64,000 nucleotides of DNA from Bacteroidota bacterium (GCA_023428755.1 JAEYWX010000001.1:434001-498000), one strand, 5' to 3'; positions 34,382 to 44,556 are shown, counted from the stretch's first letter. Program-made: numbers and translations. The notes: generated by a model not told the origin, from the sequence alone.

Positions 34382-34470
34382 ACACTTATTCCTGCTCTGC
34401 TTAAAAAAAACGCCCCGATATTCCTTTCAAAAAAAGGAAAACCGGGACGAATGATTTACTGAAAAACGTT

Positions 34471-34899
34471 TTATTTCAATCCGCCTTCGTGTGTGGCCGG
34501 TTCTGCTTTTTGTTCATACTTCACAGGATCTAACGGACGGTATTCGTTACGGAGATTTTTCCATGAATTACCATCCCACAAAAACGCAATGATAAACCAG
34601 ATGAATAATGCCAGTGGCACTACAATGGTCATGATCAGGTTGCGTATTTCATCTCCAAGGTGCATGAAGATAGAAACGATGTAAAATGCTTTTGCCAGCG
34701 ACAGAATCACGATCACACCTTTAATGGCCATAACCAAACCTGCACTGAATTCAGTTGCATATAATAAATAACCTAATGCAAGCTCTACAATGGTGATACC
34801 GGAAAGGATCCATGTTGTTTTCCAAATCCGCTTTTTTGAATCGTCGCCCGGGGCATCGTGTGGCATTGTTACTTCACCGCCAAAAGTTTGATGTTCCAT
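34471..34899 (-). CDS. Cytochrome c oxidase subunit IV family protein
   Basis: 142 residues with three membrane helices (TTWILSGITIVELALGYLLY, LVMAIKGVIVILSLAKAFYI, LIMTIVVPLALFIWFIIAFL), the 'FYIVSIFMHLGDEIRN' loop between the last two and a C-terminal soluble tail. This is the small prokaryotic COX4 family that stabilises the oxidase core. It is located directly after subunit III genes. Confidence 0.85.
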   Translation of the reverse strand: MEHQTFGGEVTMPHDAPGDDSKKRIWKTTWILSGITIVELALGYLLYATEFSAGLVMAIKGVIVILSLAKAFYIVSIFMHLGDEIRNLIMTIVVPLALFIWFIIAFLWDGNSWKNLRNEYRPLDPVKYEQKAEPATHEGGLK

Positions 34900-34935
34900 A
34901 TATCAATTATTTCAATGAATGATTTTAGAAAAGAG

Positions 34936-35607
34936 TTAAACGAGATAGAAGAATAAGAATACGAATACCCACACCAAGTCTACAAAGTGCCAATACAATC
35001 CGATCTTCTCGATCATGAGGTAATGACCTCTGCGCTCGAATACACCACGCCATGCCATGATGGTGACAATAATATTAATGATCACACCAGAGAATACGTG
35101 GAAACCGTGGAAACCGGTAATCGTAAAAAAGAAGTTGGAGAAGTTACTGGAAGCAACCGTACCATCTGCATTGGGGAAAGGGTTGCGACCCCACCACGCA
35201 CCTTCGTGATGCAAGTGTGTCCACTCCCATGCCTGACAGCTTAAGAATGCTAAACCGCCAATGATGGTCCAAATCATCCACTTGATTACACCTTTCTTAT
35301 TTCCATGATGACCTTCATGCACTGCCAATACCATGGTAACAGAACTTACGATGAGGATGAACGTCATTAAACTCACAAACACCAACGGTAACCCGTTACC
35401 AAGGAATGGGAACGATTGAAACACAAAGTTTGGATCGGGCCATGAAATGCTTGATACACGAACGGTACCATACGCAATCAGGAATGCGCCGAATGTGAAT
35501 GCATCGCTCATTAAAAAGTACCACATCATCAACTTGCCATACTCCACATTGAAGGGGCTTTTACCGCCGCTCCACCATTTTGTGTTTGCTGCTACTGTTT
35601 GTGCCAT
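34936..35607 (-). CDS. Cytochrome c oxidase subunit III (second copy in operon)
   Basis: 223 residues with five to seven membrane helices. Typical heme-copper oxidase subunit III features: KLMMWYFLMSDAFTFGAFLI, EWTHLHHEGAWWGRNPF, ITGFHGFHVFSGVIINIIV and the end GLYWHFVDLVWVFVFLFFYL. It is a core structural subunit stabilising subunit I. It shares the end motif with the neighbouring 189-residue subunit III, a duplication usual in Bacteroidota oxidase operons. Confidence 0.93.
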   Translation of the reverse strand: MAQTVAANTKWWSGGKSPFNVEYGKLMMWYFLMSDAFTFGAFLIAYGTVRVSSISWPDPNFVFQSFPFLGNGLPLVFVSLMTFILIVSSVTMVLAVHEGHHGNKKGVIKWMIWTIIGGLAFLSCQAWEWTHLHHEGAWWGRNPFPNADGTVASSNFSNFFFTITGFHGFHVFSGVIINIIVTIMAWRGVFERRGHYLMIEKIGLYWHFVDLVWVFVFLFFYLV

Positions 35608-35641
35608 TTATCAGTTTTTAATTGTTCTCAATTTACAGTTA

Positions 35642-36211
35642 TCAGGATACCAGTAAGAAAAATACAAACAGGTAGATCCATAACAAATCAACAAAGTGCC
35701 AGTACAACCCTGTTGTTTCAACAGGTGCCGTGCTGTAATATTTTGTTTTCGGGTTATATGCCCTGAAAAACAAAACCGCCAACGCAATCACACCGCCCAC
35801 TACGTGAAGCGCATGTACGCCGGTAATAATATAAAAGAATGATCCCGCTATACTATCCTTCAACGTGATCTTGTTTGCCCACAATTCAGAAAATCCAATG
35901 AATTGTGTTACAATAAAAGCGATCCCCAGTAATGCTGTTGTTGTAATCAACATTCTGTATCTCGCCATTTCCCGTATTGCCATTGCTTTTTGTGCAAGAA
36001 AAATTGTTACACTGCTTGCAATGATCAATGCAGTTGATAAGTAAAAGATCGTTGGCACCTGCACCGCTTCCCAGCCGGCTTGGTTACTCTTTACAATGTA
36101 TGCACTGGTAAACCCCGCAAACATCATTGTAATACTTCCAATCGCTATCCACAAAGTAAACTTATGCGGATGCATTTTTTGTGTTCGTTCGCTACTCATA
36201 ACCTTCTCCAT
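35642..36211 (-). CDS. Cytochrome c oxidase subunit III (first copy in operon)
   Basis: 189 residues with five membrane helices and subunit III motifs FYIITGVHALHVVGGVIALA and TTGLYWHFVDLLWIYLFVFF. Shorter than the downstream subunit III (223 aa), it corresponds to the minimal five-helix type. Both genes are cotranscribed; the two proteins may form a single subunit III unit or substitute for each other. Confidence 0.92.
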   Translation of the reverse strand: MEKVMSSERTQKMHPHKFTLWIAIGSITMMFAGFTSAYIVKSNQAGWEAVQVPTIFYLSTALIIASSVTIFLAQKAMAIREMARYRMLITTTALLGIAFIVTQFIGFSELWANKITLKDSIAGSFFYIITGVHALHVVGGVIALAVLFFRAYNPKTKYYSTAPVETTGLYWHFVDLLWIYLFVFFLLVS

Positions 36212-36265
36212 CTTTCAAACTCTTTTATAAGTAATTGCCGTTTGAGCAATTTTGCTTTTCAATTA

Positions 36266-37180
36266 TTATTGTGCAATTTTATCGGCCAGTAAAGCAAGTA
36301 ATACAACCGGCAGATAAATATAACTGCTGAACATTACCCTCCTTGCACTCTTTACATCCATGTTGATATACAACCGCACACATTGCATTACCATAAACAA
36401 GTTAGCTGCAACCAATATCCACATACTTACCATGCCACTCATGTTAAAGAAGTAAGGCAACATTCCAACCGGTACCATCAACAAAGAATAAATAATTGTC
36501 TGGATGGCTGTAAATTTAGTTGGTCCTTGTTGCGAAGGCAAAAGTTTGAAACCGGCTTTGCTGTAATCCTGGTGTGCTACCCATGCAATTGCCCAAAAAT
36601 GCGGGAACTGCCACAGGAACTGAATAGCGAATAAGATCCAGCCGCCTGTCCATGAAAAACTTTCACCATCATACGCTGCCGCCCAGCCAATAAGGCAAGG
36701 CAAAGCACCGGGTATACCACCCACAAGAACCGCAATAGAGTTTACTTTTTTCAGCGGTGTATAAACAAAGCTGTAAATAAATAAACTCAGTAATGCCAAG
36801 CCCGCAGCATACCAACTAAAATACAATCCTAAAATCAAAGAACCTGTAATGGCAGCAATGAAGGCGAATGTTGTTGCTTCCTGCACACTCATTCTTCCAC
36901 TGGCTACAGGCCGGTTGCCTGTGCGTTTCATTACTGCGTCTGTATCTTTCTCTGTAACCTGGTTGATGGCGTTGGCGCTACCTGTTACCAGTAAGCCACC
37001 AAGAAACAACAACAGGATACTTCCAAAATCATATTCCACTACATTGGGTGCAAGCATGTAAGCGATTACACTGCTGAACACCACTGTAAAACTGAGCGTA
37101 AACTTGATGAGCTGTTTATAATCATCTACTTTGCCCATCAAACCCGTCTTGGCCTTTTTATCTTCCTTGTTACTGCTCAA
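36266..37180 (-). CDS. ctaB: Heme O synthase (protoheme IX farnesyltransferase)
   Basis: 304 residues, nine membrane helices of the UbiA prenyltransferase fold. The catalytic aspartate motif is ANAINQVTEKDTDAVMKRTG-NRP, and the second conserved region is DYSKAGFKLLP. The enzyme transfers a farnesyl group to heme B to make heme O, the precursor of heme A for the oxidase encoded around it. Located between ctaD and the subunit III genes. Confidence 0.93.
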   Translation of the reverse strand: MSSNKEDKKAKTGLMGKVDDYKQLIKFTLSFTVVFSSVIAYMLAPNVVEYDFGSILLLFLGGLLVTGSANAINQVTEKDTDAVMKRTGNRPVASGRMSVQEATTFAFIAAITGSLILGLYFSWYAAGLALLSLFIYSFVYTPLKKVNSIAVLVGGIPGALPCLIGWAAAYDGESFSWTGGWILFAIQFLWQFPHFWAIAWVAHQDYSKAGFKLLPSQQGPTKFTAIQTIIYSLLMVPVGMLPYFFNMSGMVSMWILVAANLFMVMQCVRLYINMDVKSARRVMFSSYIYLPVVLLALLADKIAQ

Positions 37181-37216
37181 TTTTTTTTATCATATAGACA
37201 CGTTGTGCCTGTTCAA

Positions 37217-39031
37217 TTAATGTTTGCTTTCATCAGCACTAACCGGTGTGGTTTGCGGGATGAATTCTTTTCCATCTTTACCATAGTCATAAGCCCAACG
37301 GTGTACTTCAGGAATTTCACCCACCCAGTTACCGTGTCCGGGATTGATCGGTGTAGTCCACTCCAATGTGTTTGCGCCCCATGGGTTCTGGGTAGTTACC
37401 TTTCTTCCTTTCCAGATGCTGTAGAAGAAATTGATGATAAACAGTATCTGTACTAAGAACACAATGATCGCAACAATACTGATAAACTTATTCAGCGTAT
37501 CGTAATGTTTGAACGACTCCCAGATATCAAACTTGTAATAACGGCGTGGCACACCTGCTAAACCCTGGTAGTGCATTGGCCAGAAAATAAGATAAGCACC
37601 TACCATTGTTACCCAGAAGTGAATATATCCAAGTGTGTTGTTGAGGTAACGACCATACATTTTTGGATACCAGTGATAAATACCGGCGAACATACCAAAC
37701 ATACTCGCCACACCCATTACGATATGGAAGTGAGCAATTACGAAATATGTATCATGCAAATGAATATCCAACGCTGAGTTACCAAGGAAGATACCTGTTA
37801 AACCACCGGAGATGAACAAGCTCACAAAGCCCAATGCAAACAGCATCGCAGGTGTAAAGCGGATATTTCCTTTCCAGATGGTAGTTAACCAGTTAAATAC
37901 TTTGATGGCACTCGGTACTGCAATCAACAATGTAAGTAATACGAAGAATGCACCGAGGAACGGATTCAAACCGGTAACAAACATGTGGTGCGCCCATACC
38001 AGGAAGGCCAGGATAGTAATGGCAAACAATGATCCGATCATGGCCATGTAACCGAAGATCGGTTTGCGGCTGTTCACTGATAATATCTCTGAAGCCATAC
38101 CCATCGCCGGTAAGAGGATGATGTACACTTCGGGGTGACCCAGGAACCAGAACAAGTGTTGGTAGAGAATAGCACTGCCGCCTTCGTTTGGTAACGCTTG
38201 TCCGTTGATATAAATATCACTCAGGTAAAAACTTGTTCCAAAGTGACGATCGAAGATCAATAAGATAAAACCAGAGAACAATACAGGGAATGATAACACA
38301 CCTAATACCGCAGTAAAGAAGAAGGCCCAAATAGTGAGCGGCATTCTTGTCATGCTCATACCCTTTGTACGCATGTTCAATACAGTTGCGATATAGTTCA
38401 AACCACCCAATAAAGATGATACCACGAACAATGCCATTGATACAAGCCATAGATCCATCCCCACTTTCGAACCAGGCGATGCTTCACCCAATGCACTCAA
38501 TGGAGGATAAGCAGTCCAGCCACCACTGAAAGGTCCTGTTTGTACAAACAAAGAAGACAACATTACAATACTGGCTGTAAAGAAGAACCAGTAAGAAAGC
38601 ATATTCATAAATGGTGACGCCATATCACGGGCACCCACCTGTAAAGGAATCAGGAAGTTGGAGAATGTACCACTTAAGCCGGCAGTTAATACAAAGAACA
38701 CCAACACTGTACCATGCATCGTTACCAATGCATAATATGCTTCAGCCTGCAGTTGACCGCCTTTGGCCCACTCGCCGAGTAATGTTTCCATCCAGGGGAA
38801 ACGTGCATCCGGATAGCCCAGTTGCAAACGGAAAATCACCGAGAACAAACCTCCCAGTAATGCCCAGAACATACCCGTGATCAGGAACTGTTTGGCAATC
38901 GTTTTATGATCCTGGCTGAATACATACTTCGTCAAAAACGTTTCATGGTGGTGACCATGATGCACTTCATCATGCGTTTCATGCGGAACGCTTACTACTG
39001 AAGTGTGTACGTGTGATGTCTCGTTACTCAT
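37217..39031 (-). CDS. ctaD: Cytochrome c oxidase subunit I
   Basis: 604 residues with 12 membrane helices and the heme-copper core: WFLGHPEVYIILLPAMG (CuB histidine and cross-linked tyrosine), LVWAHHMFVTG (two CuB histidines) and HDTYFVIAHFHIVMGV (heme a and a3 histidines). It reduces oxygen to water and pumps protons. The N-terminus is unusually histidine-rich (VHTSVVSVPHETHDEVHHGH), a cytoplasmic extension before the first helix. Next to ctaC and ctaB in the ActA-F operon, which suggests a physical supercomplex with alternative complex III. Confidence 0.95.
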   Translation of the reverse strand: MSNETSHVHTSVVSVPHETHDEVHHGHHHETFLTKYVFSQDHKTIAKQFLITGMFWALLGGLFSVIFRLQLGYPDARFPWMETLLGEWAKGGQLQAEAYYALVTMHGTVLVFFVLTAGLSGTFSNFLIPLQVGARDMASPFMNMLSYWFFFTASIVMLSSLFVQTGPFSGGWTAYPPLSALGEASPGSKVGMDLWLVSMALFVVSSLLGGLNYIATVLNMRTKGMSMTRMPLTIWAFFFTAVLGVLSFPVLFSGFILLIFDRHFGTSFYLSDIYINGQALPNEGGSAILYQHLFWFLGHPEVYIILLPAMGMASEILSVNSRKPIFGYMAMIGSLFAITILAFLVWAHHMFVTGLNPFLGAFFVLLTLLIAVPSAIKVFNWLTTIWKGNIRFTPAMLFALGFVSLFISGGLTGIFLGNSALDIHLHDTYFVIAHFHIVMGVASMFGMFAGIYHWYPKMYGRYLNNTLGYIHFWVTMVGAYLIFWPMHYQGLAGVPRRYYKFDIWESFKHYDTLNKFISIVAIIVFLVQILFIINFFYSIWKGRKVTTQNPWGANTLEWTTPINPGHGNWVGEIPEVHRWAYDYGKDGKEFIPQTTPVSADESKH

Positions 39032-39066
39032 AATCTCTTTTTTATTCAGTTCTTTTGACTATACAA

Positions 39067-40170
39067 TTATTTATTCATGGCTACAACCGGAGTTGTAGTT
39101 GCCGGTACTGCTACAGTTGAATCAGCAGCTGGTTTTACAGCAGCCGGATCTTTATCAGGAAATGCTGCATAGTAGTTGGGCTTTTGCTTAGCCATCCACA
39201 CATCAAACTCTTCCTGTGTAACTACTTCAATAATTCCTTTCATTGAGTAGTGACCGTTACCGCACATTTGATCGCAGGAAATTTCAAACGCAAAATTTGG
39301 ATTACCGGTGCGCTCTCTCATTTCTTTGGTTGTGTACTTCGGTGTAAACCAAAGTGTGGTTGGAATACCGGGTACTGCGTCCATTTTTAAACGGAAATGA
39401 ACCAATCCCACATCATGAATTACATCACGGCTTCCGATGATCAATTTCACCGGACGGTCTTTTACGATGTACATGGTTTGTGTGGTTACCACATCATCAA
39501 AGTTGGTAGGGTCAGCTTTCAGCTTCAGATCAGCATTGTCTTCCCAGATCTGTCCGAAGGGATTGCTGTTTTCATCACTGATCACTTTAAAATATGTTTT
39601 ACCAAATGCTTTATCTTTTCCGGGATAACGCATCATCCAACCAAATTGCTTTCCAACGATCTCCACTTCCAATGCACCTTTTGGAGCATCGGATGTAATA
39701 CGGAACCAGAAACGCAAACCAAATACTACGAGTACAGTTAAAAAGATCGCAGGAACAACTGTCCAGATCAACTCCAGCTTATTGTTGTGTGGGAAGAAGA
39801 ATGCTTTACGGCCTTCTTTCTCCTGGTATTTCCATGCGAAGTAAAACAGTAAAAATTGTGTAATAATGAATACCAACCCGGTAACTGCCGTAGTGATCAT
39901 AAACATCTCATCGATCTTTTCACCCTCTACCGATGCAGACCCTTGTGGAAATAATGTTGTTTTATACAACAGTTTGTTGCAGTAATACACACCAATAAAC
40001 CCAACGATCATAAAACCCAACAGCAAAAATCCGTTGATGCGGTTGTTTTGCTTACGGGCATTTTCTTCACCTTTTAACACACTCACATACTCGCTGGCTT
40101 TTGCAATTTGAAAAATCACAATAAACACCAGAACGGCTGCTGCTATTACCAGATATGTTGTAGTACTCAT
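39067..40170 (-). CDS. ctaC: Cytochrome c oxidase subunit II
   Basis: 367 residues. Two or three N-terminal membrane helices precede a periplasmic cupredoxin domain. The CuA site is visible as the aromatic segment QFGWMMRYPGKD, the histidine in DVIHDVGLVHFRLKMD, and CDQMCGNGHYSMKGIIEV (C-x3-C-x3-H-x2-M). It accepts electrons from cytochrome c or from ActE and passes them to subunit I. A C-terminal threonine/alanine/proline-rich tail of about 25 residues is present; there is no fused heme domain. Confidence 0.95.
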   Translation of the reverse strand: MSTTTYLVIAAAVLVFIVIFQIAKASEYVSVLKGEENARKQNNRINGFLLLGFMIVGFIGVYYCNKLLYKTTLFPQGSASVEGEKIDEMFMITTAVTGLVFIITQFLLFYFAWKYQEKEGRKAFFFPHNNKLELIWTVVPAIFLTVLVVFGLRFWFRITSDAPKGALEVEIVGKQFGWMMRYPGKDKAFGKTYFKVISDENSNPFGQIWEDNADLKLKADPTNFDDVVTTQTMYIVKDRPVKLIIGSRDVIHDVGLVHFRLKMDAVPGIPTTLWFTPKYTTKEMRERTGNPNFAFEISCDQMCGNGHYSMKGIIEVVTQEEFDVWMAKQKPNYYAAFPDKDPAAVKPAADSTVAVPATTTPVVAMNK

Positions 40171-40222
40171 AGCTTGCGCAAATTATTTATAGTTCGTCAA
40201 TTCTTTTTTCTTTGTTCAATCA

Positions 40223-41506
40223 TCAGGTATGGTGAATAATACTTTCTTTCACCAACGGATGGTTCTTTGGTAACATCGATGCTTTGGTGAGATAGCGTGC
40301 TGTAAGGAAGATCACCAATCCCAAAAATCCGGCACCAATTCCAAGACTGTACACAAAATGACTGATGGGGTTTGAATCTTTACCTAACTCTTTCAACGGA
40401 CCGGGAGTAATCATTTGATAGAAATCCAACCAATGACCGAAGATGATCAATACCGCCATCAAGGTTACAACTGTATAGCTGCGTTTTGATCCACGGCGCA
40501 TTAAGATTAACAATGGCGCCAGGAAGTTAATGATGAGGTTGAGCAGGAACATGGCACGGAACGGACCATCACCTTTACCACCATACCCCAAACGATCAAT
40601 AAAGTAAGCTGTTTCTTCCGGTTGGTTACTGTACCAGATCAACATGAACTGGGAGAACCAGAGATAAGTCCAGAAAATTGAAAACGCAAACATGAACTTA
40701 CCAATATCGTGGATATGCTCTTCGTTCACAAATTCGAGGTAACCGTGATTTTTCAAATACACTACAAACAACATGATGAGTGAAATACCTGCCACCCATG
40801 AGCTGGCGAAAGTATACCAACTGTACATGGTACTGAACCAATGCGCATCAATACTCATCAACCACATCCAGGGTAATGTACTTAACACAGTTAAACCATA
40901 AGTAACAAGGAAGGCAGCAGAAACCGCCAATGTTTTCCAGTAGTTTGCTGTTTCACGCTGTACCGACATGTCTTCTGTTACAGATAATTTACGGAACCAG
41001 TTACGGAACCACATCCATAATCCAACGGCAACAATTGATAATACTGTATAAAATGTAGGATTCAGGAATCCACTTTTGTGTAATAATTTTTCATCGTGCT
41101 TTACGTGCTCCACATCTTTCCAATGATAGATGTGATGATCATCAGAGATCCACACATACGCCAATAAAATCACCAATGTAACGGGACCTAACACATTTAT
41201 GCCACCAGAGATCGCTTCAGGCACACGACGGAACACCAATGGCCAGCCAGCCTGCGCCAGTGTAGTGGCAGCAATAAAGAAAAAGCTGGCAGCTACAACC
41301 AGTAACCAGTAAATGCTGTTGTGCATCAGTGCCATCCAGAATTTGGTTGCACCATAAGCCGCTTCCCCATGCTCTTCACCATGACCGCCGGAAAAAGGAT
41401 GCAGAAAAATTACTCCGAGAATGAGTGTTAACACACCCACGCCCATCAATGCATAGCTCCATTTTTTTAATCCGCCCGGTATTTCAAATTGTTCTTTCAG
41501 TGCCAT
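40223..41506 (-). CDS. actF: Alternative complex III subunit ActF (membrane quinol-side subunit)
   Basis: 427 residues with about ten membrane helices. Recognised by size, order and motifs such as FWMALMHNSIYWLLVVAASF, LPWMWLMSIDAHWFSTMYSW and FAFSIFWTYLWFSQFMLIWY. ActF is homologous to ActC (NrfD-like) and helps form the membrane quinol-oxidising part of alternative complex III. It lies between actE and the oxidase subunit II gene. Confidence 0.9.
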   Translation of the reverse strand: MALKEQFEIPGGLKKWSYALMGVGVLTLILGVIFLHPFSGGHGEEHGEAAYGATKFWMALMHNSIYWLLVVAASFFFIAATTLAQAGWPLVFRRVPEAISGGINVLGPVTLVILLAYVWISDDHHIYHWKDVEHVKHDEKLLHKSGFLNPTFYTVLSIVAVGLWMWFRNWFRKLSVTEDMSVQRETANYWKTLAVSAAFLVTYGLTVLSTLPWMWLMSIDAHWFSTMYSWYTFASSWVAGISLIMLFVVYLKNHGYLEFVNEEHIHDIGKFMFAFSIFWTYLWFSQFMLIWYSNQPEETAYFIDRLGYGGKGDGPFRAMFLLNLIINFLAPLLILMRRGSKRSYTVVTLMAVLIIFGHWLDFYQMITPGPLKELGKDSNPISHFVYSLGIGAGFLGLVIFLTARYLTKASMLPKNHPLVKESIIHHT

Positions 41507-41545
41507 TGAACTTCGTTTATAGTTGAATGTTAGTTTGGTCTCTTA

Positions 41546-42196
41546 TTACTTCGTTGTTGTTGAATCAGCAGCAGGTGCAGTTGCGGCAGCCGCTGTTGTT
41601 GCGCCGCCCGGTTGCAGTTGCTTGATGTAGCGAACAATCATCCAGCGTTGCTTGGTGCTCAACTGTGATGCATAGCTACCCATCAGGTTTTTACCATAAG
41701 TAACAGAATACATCATCTGGCCTTCCGGCATTTTTGATACAACCGGATCTGCGATCAGGTTCTTTGGTGCAATAGGATAAGGACCATTACCACCGTTATA
41801 GATCGGTCCGTTACCATCTAATTTTTCACCATGGCAAATACCACAGTTGATCTTATACAAGCGTGCTGCTTCAATAATGTCTTTATCGTTCAAAGCAGGC
41901 AATGGGTTTTGCACTTGCTTTGAAGCCACATAATTTGTTGTGTCGCCAACTTTATCCTGGGCTAACGGAAAGTATGCAACATCACCACGCTTTACTGTAC
42001 CTGCAACAGGCGTAGCATCGTAGTTAATCCCTGCATCTTTCAGGTGGCTGTGGTCGGCATAGGTTTCTATTGCACGGCTGTATGCCATGTCGGGCATATA
42101 GATCTTACCCGGCTCACGACGTGGGCCGTTGTTGCAGGATGCTGCTGCCAATACTACCGTAACCAATCCAATTGTAACAATCTGTGTTGAACGCAT
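41546..42196 (-). CDS. actE: ActE, monoheme cytochrome c lipoprotein of alternative complex III
   Basis: 216 residues from the ATG at 42196, which gives a lipoprotein signal (IVTIGLVTVVLAAASCNN). One CxxCH heme site (YKINCGICHGEKLDGNG) and a later methionine in the MPEGQMMYSVTYGKNLMGS region as likely axial ligand. A low-complexity alanine/threonine tail follows. ActE carries electrons from ActA/ActB toward the oxidase. The upstream open frame overlaps actD and is rejected. Confidence 0.9.
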   Translation of the reverse strand: MRSTQIVTIGLVTVVLAAASCNNGPRREPGKIYMPDMAYSRAIETYADHSHLKDAGINYDATPVAGTVKRGDVAYFPLAQDKVGDTTNYVASKQVQNPLPALNDKDIIEAARLYKINCGICHGEKLDGNGPIYNGGNGPYPIAPKNLIADPVVSKMPEGQMMYSVTYGKNLMGSYASQLSTKQRWMIVRYIKQLQPGGATTAAAATAPAADSTTTK

Positions 42197-42224
42197 TTCA
42201 ATATGTTTATGCTGTAACGATTTC

Positions 42225-42797
42225 TTATTTCTCAAATGCTTTTCTTGTTTTGTCGTAACGACCAAGCCACCAACCGGTTTCGGCATCTTTTTCAAACACC
42301 TCAACTGCTCCTGCATTTTTGAAAAATGCTTTTACTTCTTCAATGTTTGTTTTTTCGGTGATCTCGATGGGCATTACAAACAGATCGTCTGTTGCACGCA
42401 GGTGGAAATGATCTTTCCGTACAAACGGTGCCAGTTGGCACAGGTAACAGAAGGTCAACACCATGCCTACCGCCGCACACAATACCGTTAATTCAAACAC
42501 GATCGGAATGAATGCAGGCAATGGCAAGTTGGGTTTACCACCAATGTTCAACGGCCAGTCTTTGGTAAATACCCAGCTCATAAACGTTAAGGCAGTGGTT
42601 GTTCCCGTCATACCATAAATAAAACCGGCTGTGTGTAAGCTGGTATCACGCAAACCCATTGCATGGTCTAAGCCATGGATCGGGAAGGGCGTGTACACAT
42701 CATGAATCTTGTAACCTGCCTTGCGAGTATTTTTTACCGCAGGGAACAGTGTTTTTTCATCATCAAAACAGCCGACTACGAATTTTTTTACAGACAT
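42225..42797 (-). CDS. actD: ActD, DUF3341 membrane subunit of alternative complex III
   Basis: 190 residues with the DUF3341 N-terminus (FVVGCFDDEKTLFPAVKNTR, IHDVYTPFPIHGLDHAMGL) and two membrane helices in a hairpin (about residues 60-80 and 95-120). ActD is a small structural membrane subunit of ActABCDEF. It is placed between actC and actE as usual. Confidence 0.92.
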   Translation of the reverse strand: MSVKKFVVGCFDDEKTLFPAVKNTRKAGYKIHDVYTPFPIHGLDHAMGLRDTSLHTAGFIYGMTGTTTALTFMSWVFTKDWPLNIGGKPNLPLPAFIPIVFELTVLCAAVGMVLTFCYLCQLAPFVRKDHFHLRATDDLFVMPIEITEKTNIEEVKAFFKNAGAVEVFEKDAETGWWLGRYDKTRKAFEK

Positions 42798-42882
42798 ATT
42801 TTTTTAGCTTTTAGCTTTTAGCTGTGAGCCGTGAGCTTGTGAACTTATTTACTATTGTCAACTTTTTTACTTGGTGCCTTTC

Positions 42883-42905
42883 ACTCCTTTAGGGGATGGG
42901 GCTGC
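42883..42905. repeat. GC-rich palindromic repeat, copy A (after actC)
   Basis: Minus-strand AGCCCCATCCCCTAAAGGAGT, immediately after the actC stop codon. Same architecture as copies at 44557, 49585 and 50846: AGCC, C-rich word, short centre, and complementary G-rich word. Confidence 0.6.
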
Positions 42906-44348
42906 TTAATGTGCATGCACATGTTCTTTCGCAAATTCTTCAACCGACTGCGCTTCAATTCCATCCATTTGCTCTTTGTAGCTTTCACCATTTTTCTTGA
43001 GAACGTGTTTGATCTCCGCAATGGCAATTACCGGGAAGTATTTCGAGAACAGGAAGTAACAGGTAAAGAACAACCCGAACGATCCCATATAGAAACCAAT
43101 TTCCCAAATGGTTGGACGATAGTACACCGACCAGGAAGAAGGCAGGTAATCACGATACAAAGAAGAAACGATGATCACGAAACGCTCAAACCACATACCG
43201 ATGTTTACCACCACACTCATTAAGAATGTGAAAGCAATATTGCGGCGCAATTTCTTCACCCAGAACAACTGAGGCGTAATTACGTTACAAGTCATCATCA
43301 ACCAGTAGCTCCATCCGTAAGGACCAGCGATACGGTATTTAAAGAAGATGTCTTGCTCATATTTCACAGCACTGTACCATGCCATAAACAACTCAGTTAA
43401 ATAAGCACAGCCTACAATCGAACCGGTCAATACAATCACCTTGTTCATATTTTCAATATGGCTGATGGTAATATAATCTTCCAGTTGCATCACTTTCCGT
43501 GTAACCAGCATCAGGGTTTGCACCATGGCGAAACCGGAGAAGATGGCACCCGCAACGAAGTAAGGAGGGAAGATGGTGGTATGCCAACCGGGAATTACGG
43601 ATGTGGCGAAGTCGAACGATACGATGGTGTGTACAGACAATACAAGTGGTGTACTCAAACCAGCTAACACCAACGATAAACTTTCATGACGTTGCCAGTG
43701 CTTGGTTGAACCTGACCAACCGAATGAAGCAACACCATAAAATGCTTTTGCCCATTTCTTTTTGGCACGGTCACGCAAGGTGGCCATATCAGGTAACAAA
43801 CCACTATACCAGAATAATAATGATACTGTGAAATAAGTAGAGATCGCAAATACGTCCCACAAAAGCGGAGAGTTGAAGTTCACCCACAACGGACCACGTG
43901 TGTTTGGATAAGGCATTACGAAGAAGGCCATCCACACACGACCCATGTGCCAGATCGGGAACTGGCCCGCACAAATCACCGCAAAGATGGTCATGGCTTC
44001 AGCCGCACGGTTTACACCCGTTCTCCATCCCTGGCGGAAGAGCAACAAGATCGCAGAGATCAGCGTACCGGCGTGACCAATACCAACCCACCATACGAAG
44101 TTGGTGATATCCCAACCCCAGCCGATGGTTTTGTTCAGGTTCCACATACCCGTACCGTACACTACTTCTTTGTAAAGACTCACCACACCAAACAACAGGA
44201 GTGCAACCGAAATAATGAAACCGATCCACCACAAACGTGATGGTGCAGCTTCCACCGGCTTACAAATATCCTCTGTAACATCGTGGTAGGTTTTATGGCC
44301 ATCAACCAATGGTTCCCTAGTCTGTGATTCATACCTTAGTAATGACAT
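42906..44348 (-). CDS. actC: ActC, NrfD/PsrC-like membrane subunit of alternative complex III
   Basis: 480 residues with about ten membrane helices. NrfD-type motifs include ITNFVWWVGIGHAGTLISAI, WMAFFVMPYPNTRGPLWVNF, FDFATSVIPGWHTTIFPPYF and GMWFERFVIIVSSLYRDYLP. ActC houses the quinol-binding site and interacts with the iron-sulfur subunit ActB encoded upstream. Operon order actA-B-C-D-E-F is complete. Confidence 0.94.
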   Translation of the reverse strand: MSLLRYESQTREPLVDGHKTYHDVTEDICKPVEAAPSRLWWIGFIISVALLLFGVVSLYKEVVYGTGMWNLNKTIGWGWDITNFVWWVGIGHAGTLISAILLLFRQGWRTGVNRAAEAMTIFAVICAGQFPIWHMGRVWMAFFVMPYPNTRGPLWVNFNSPLLWDVFAISTYFTVSLLFWYSGLLPDMATLRDRAKKKWAKAFYGVASFGWSGSTKHWQRHESLSLVLAGLSTPLVLSVHTIVSFDFATSVIPGWHTTIFPPYFVAGAIFSGFAMVQTLMLVTRKVMQLEDYITISHIENMNKVIVLTGSIVGCAYLTELFMAWYSAVKYEQDIFFKYRIAGPYGWSYWLMMTCNVITPQLFWVKKLRRNIAFTFLMSVVVNIGMWFERFVIIVSSLYRDYLPSSWSVYYRPTIWEIGFYMGSFGLFFTCYFLFSKYFPVIAIAEIKHVLKKNGESYKEQMDGIEAQSVEEFAKEHVHAH

Positions 44349-44556
44349 ACTTGTTTTCGCTTTTGGCTTTCAGCTCATCGCTGTCAGCTTTGGTTTTATG
44401 TTTTGTCTTTCTACTTGCTGCCTGTCGCATGCCGAAGTTTCATTCGGCATCGAAACCGCAAGCGTCTCGACACTTCAACTTTTTAATTCCTATCAACAAA
44501 CCCACCTTTCTTAAACGATCCTCTGCTTTATCTTACAACATACAAAAGGCTACCTT

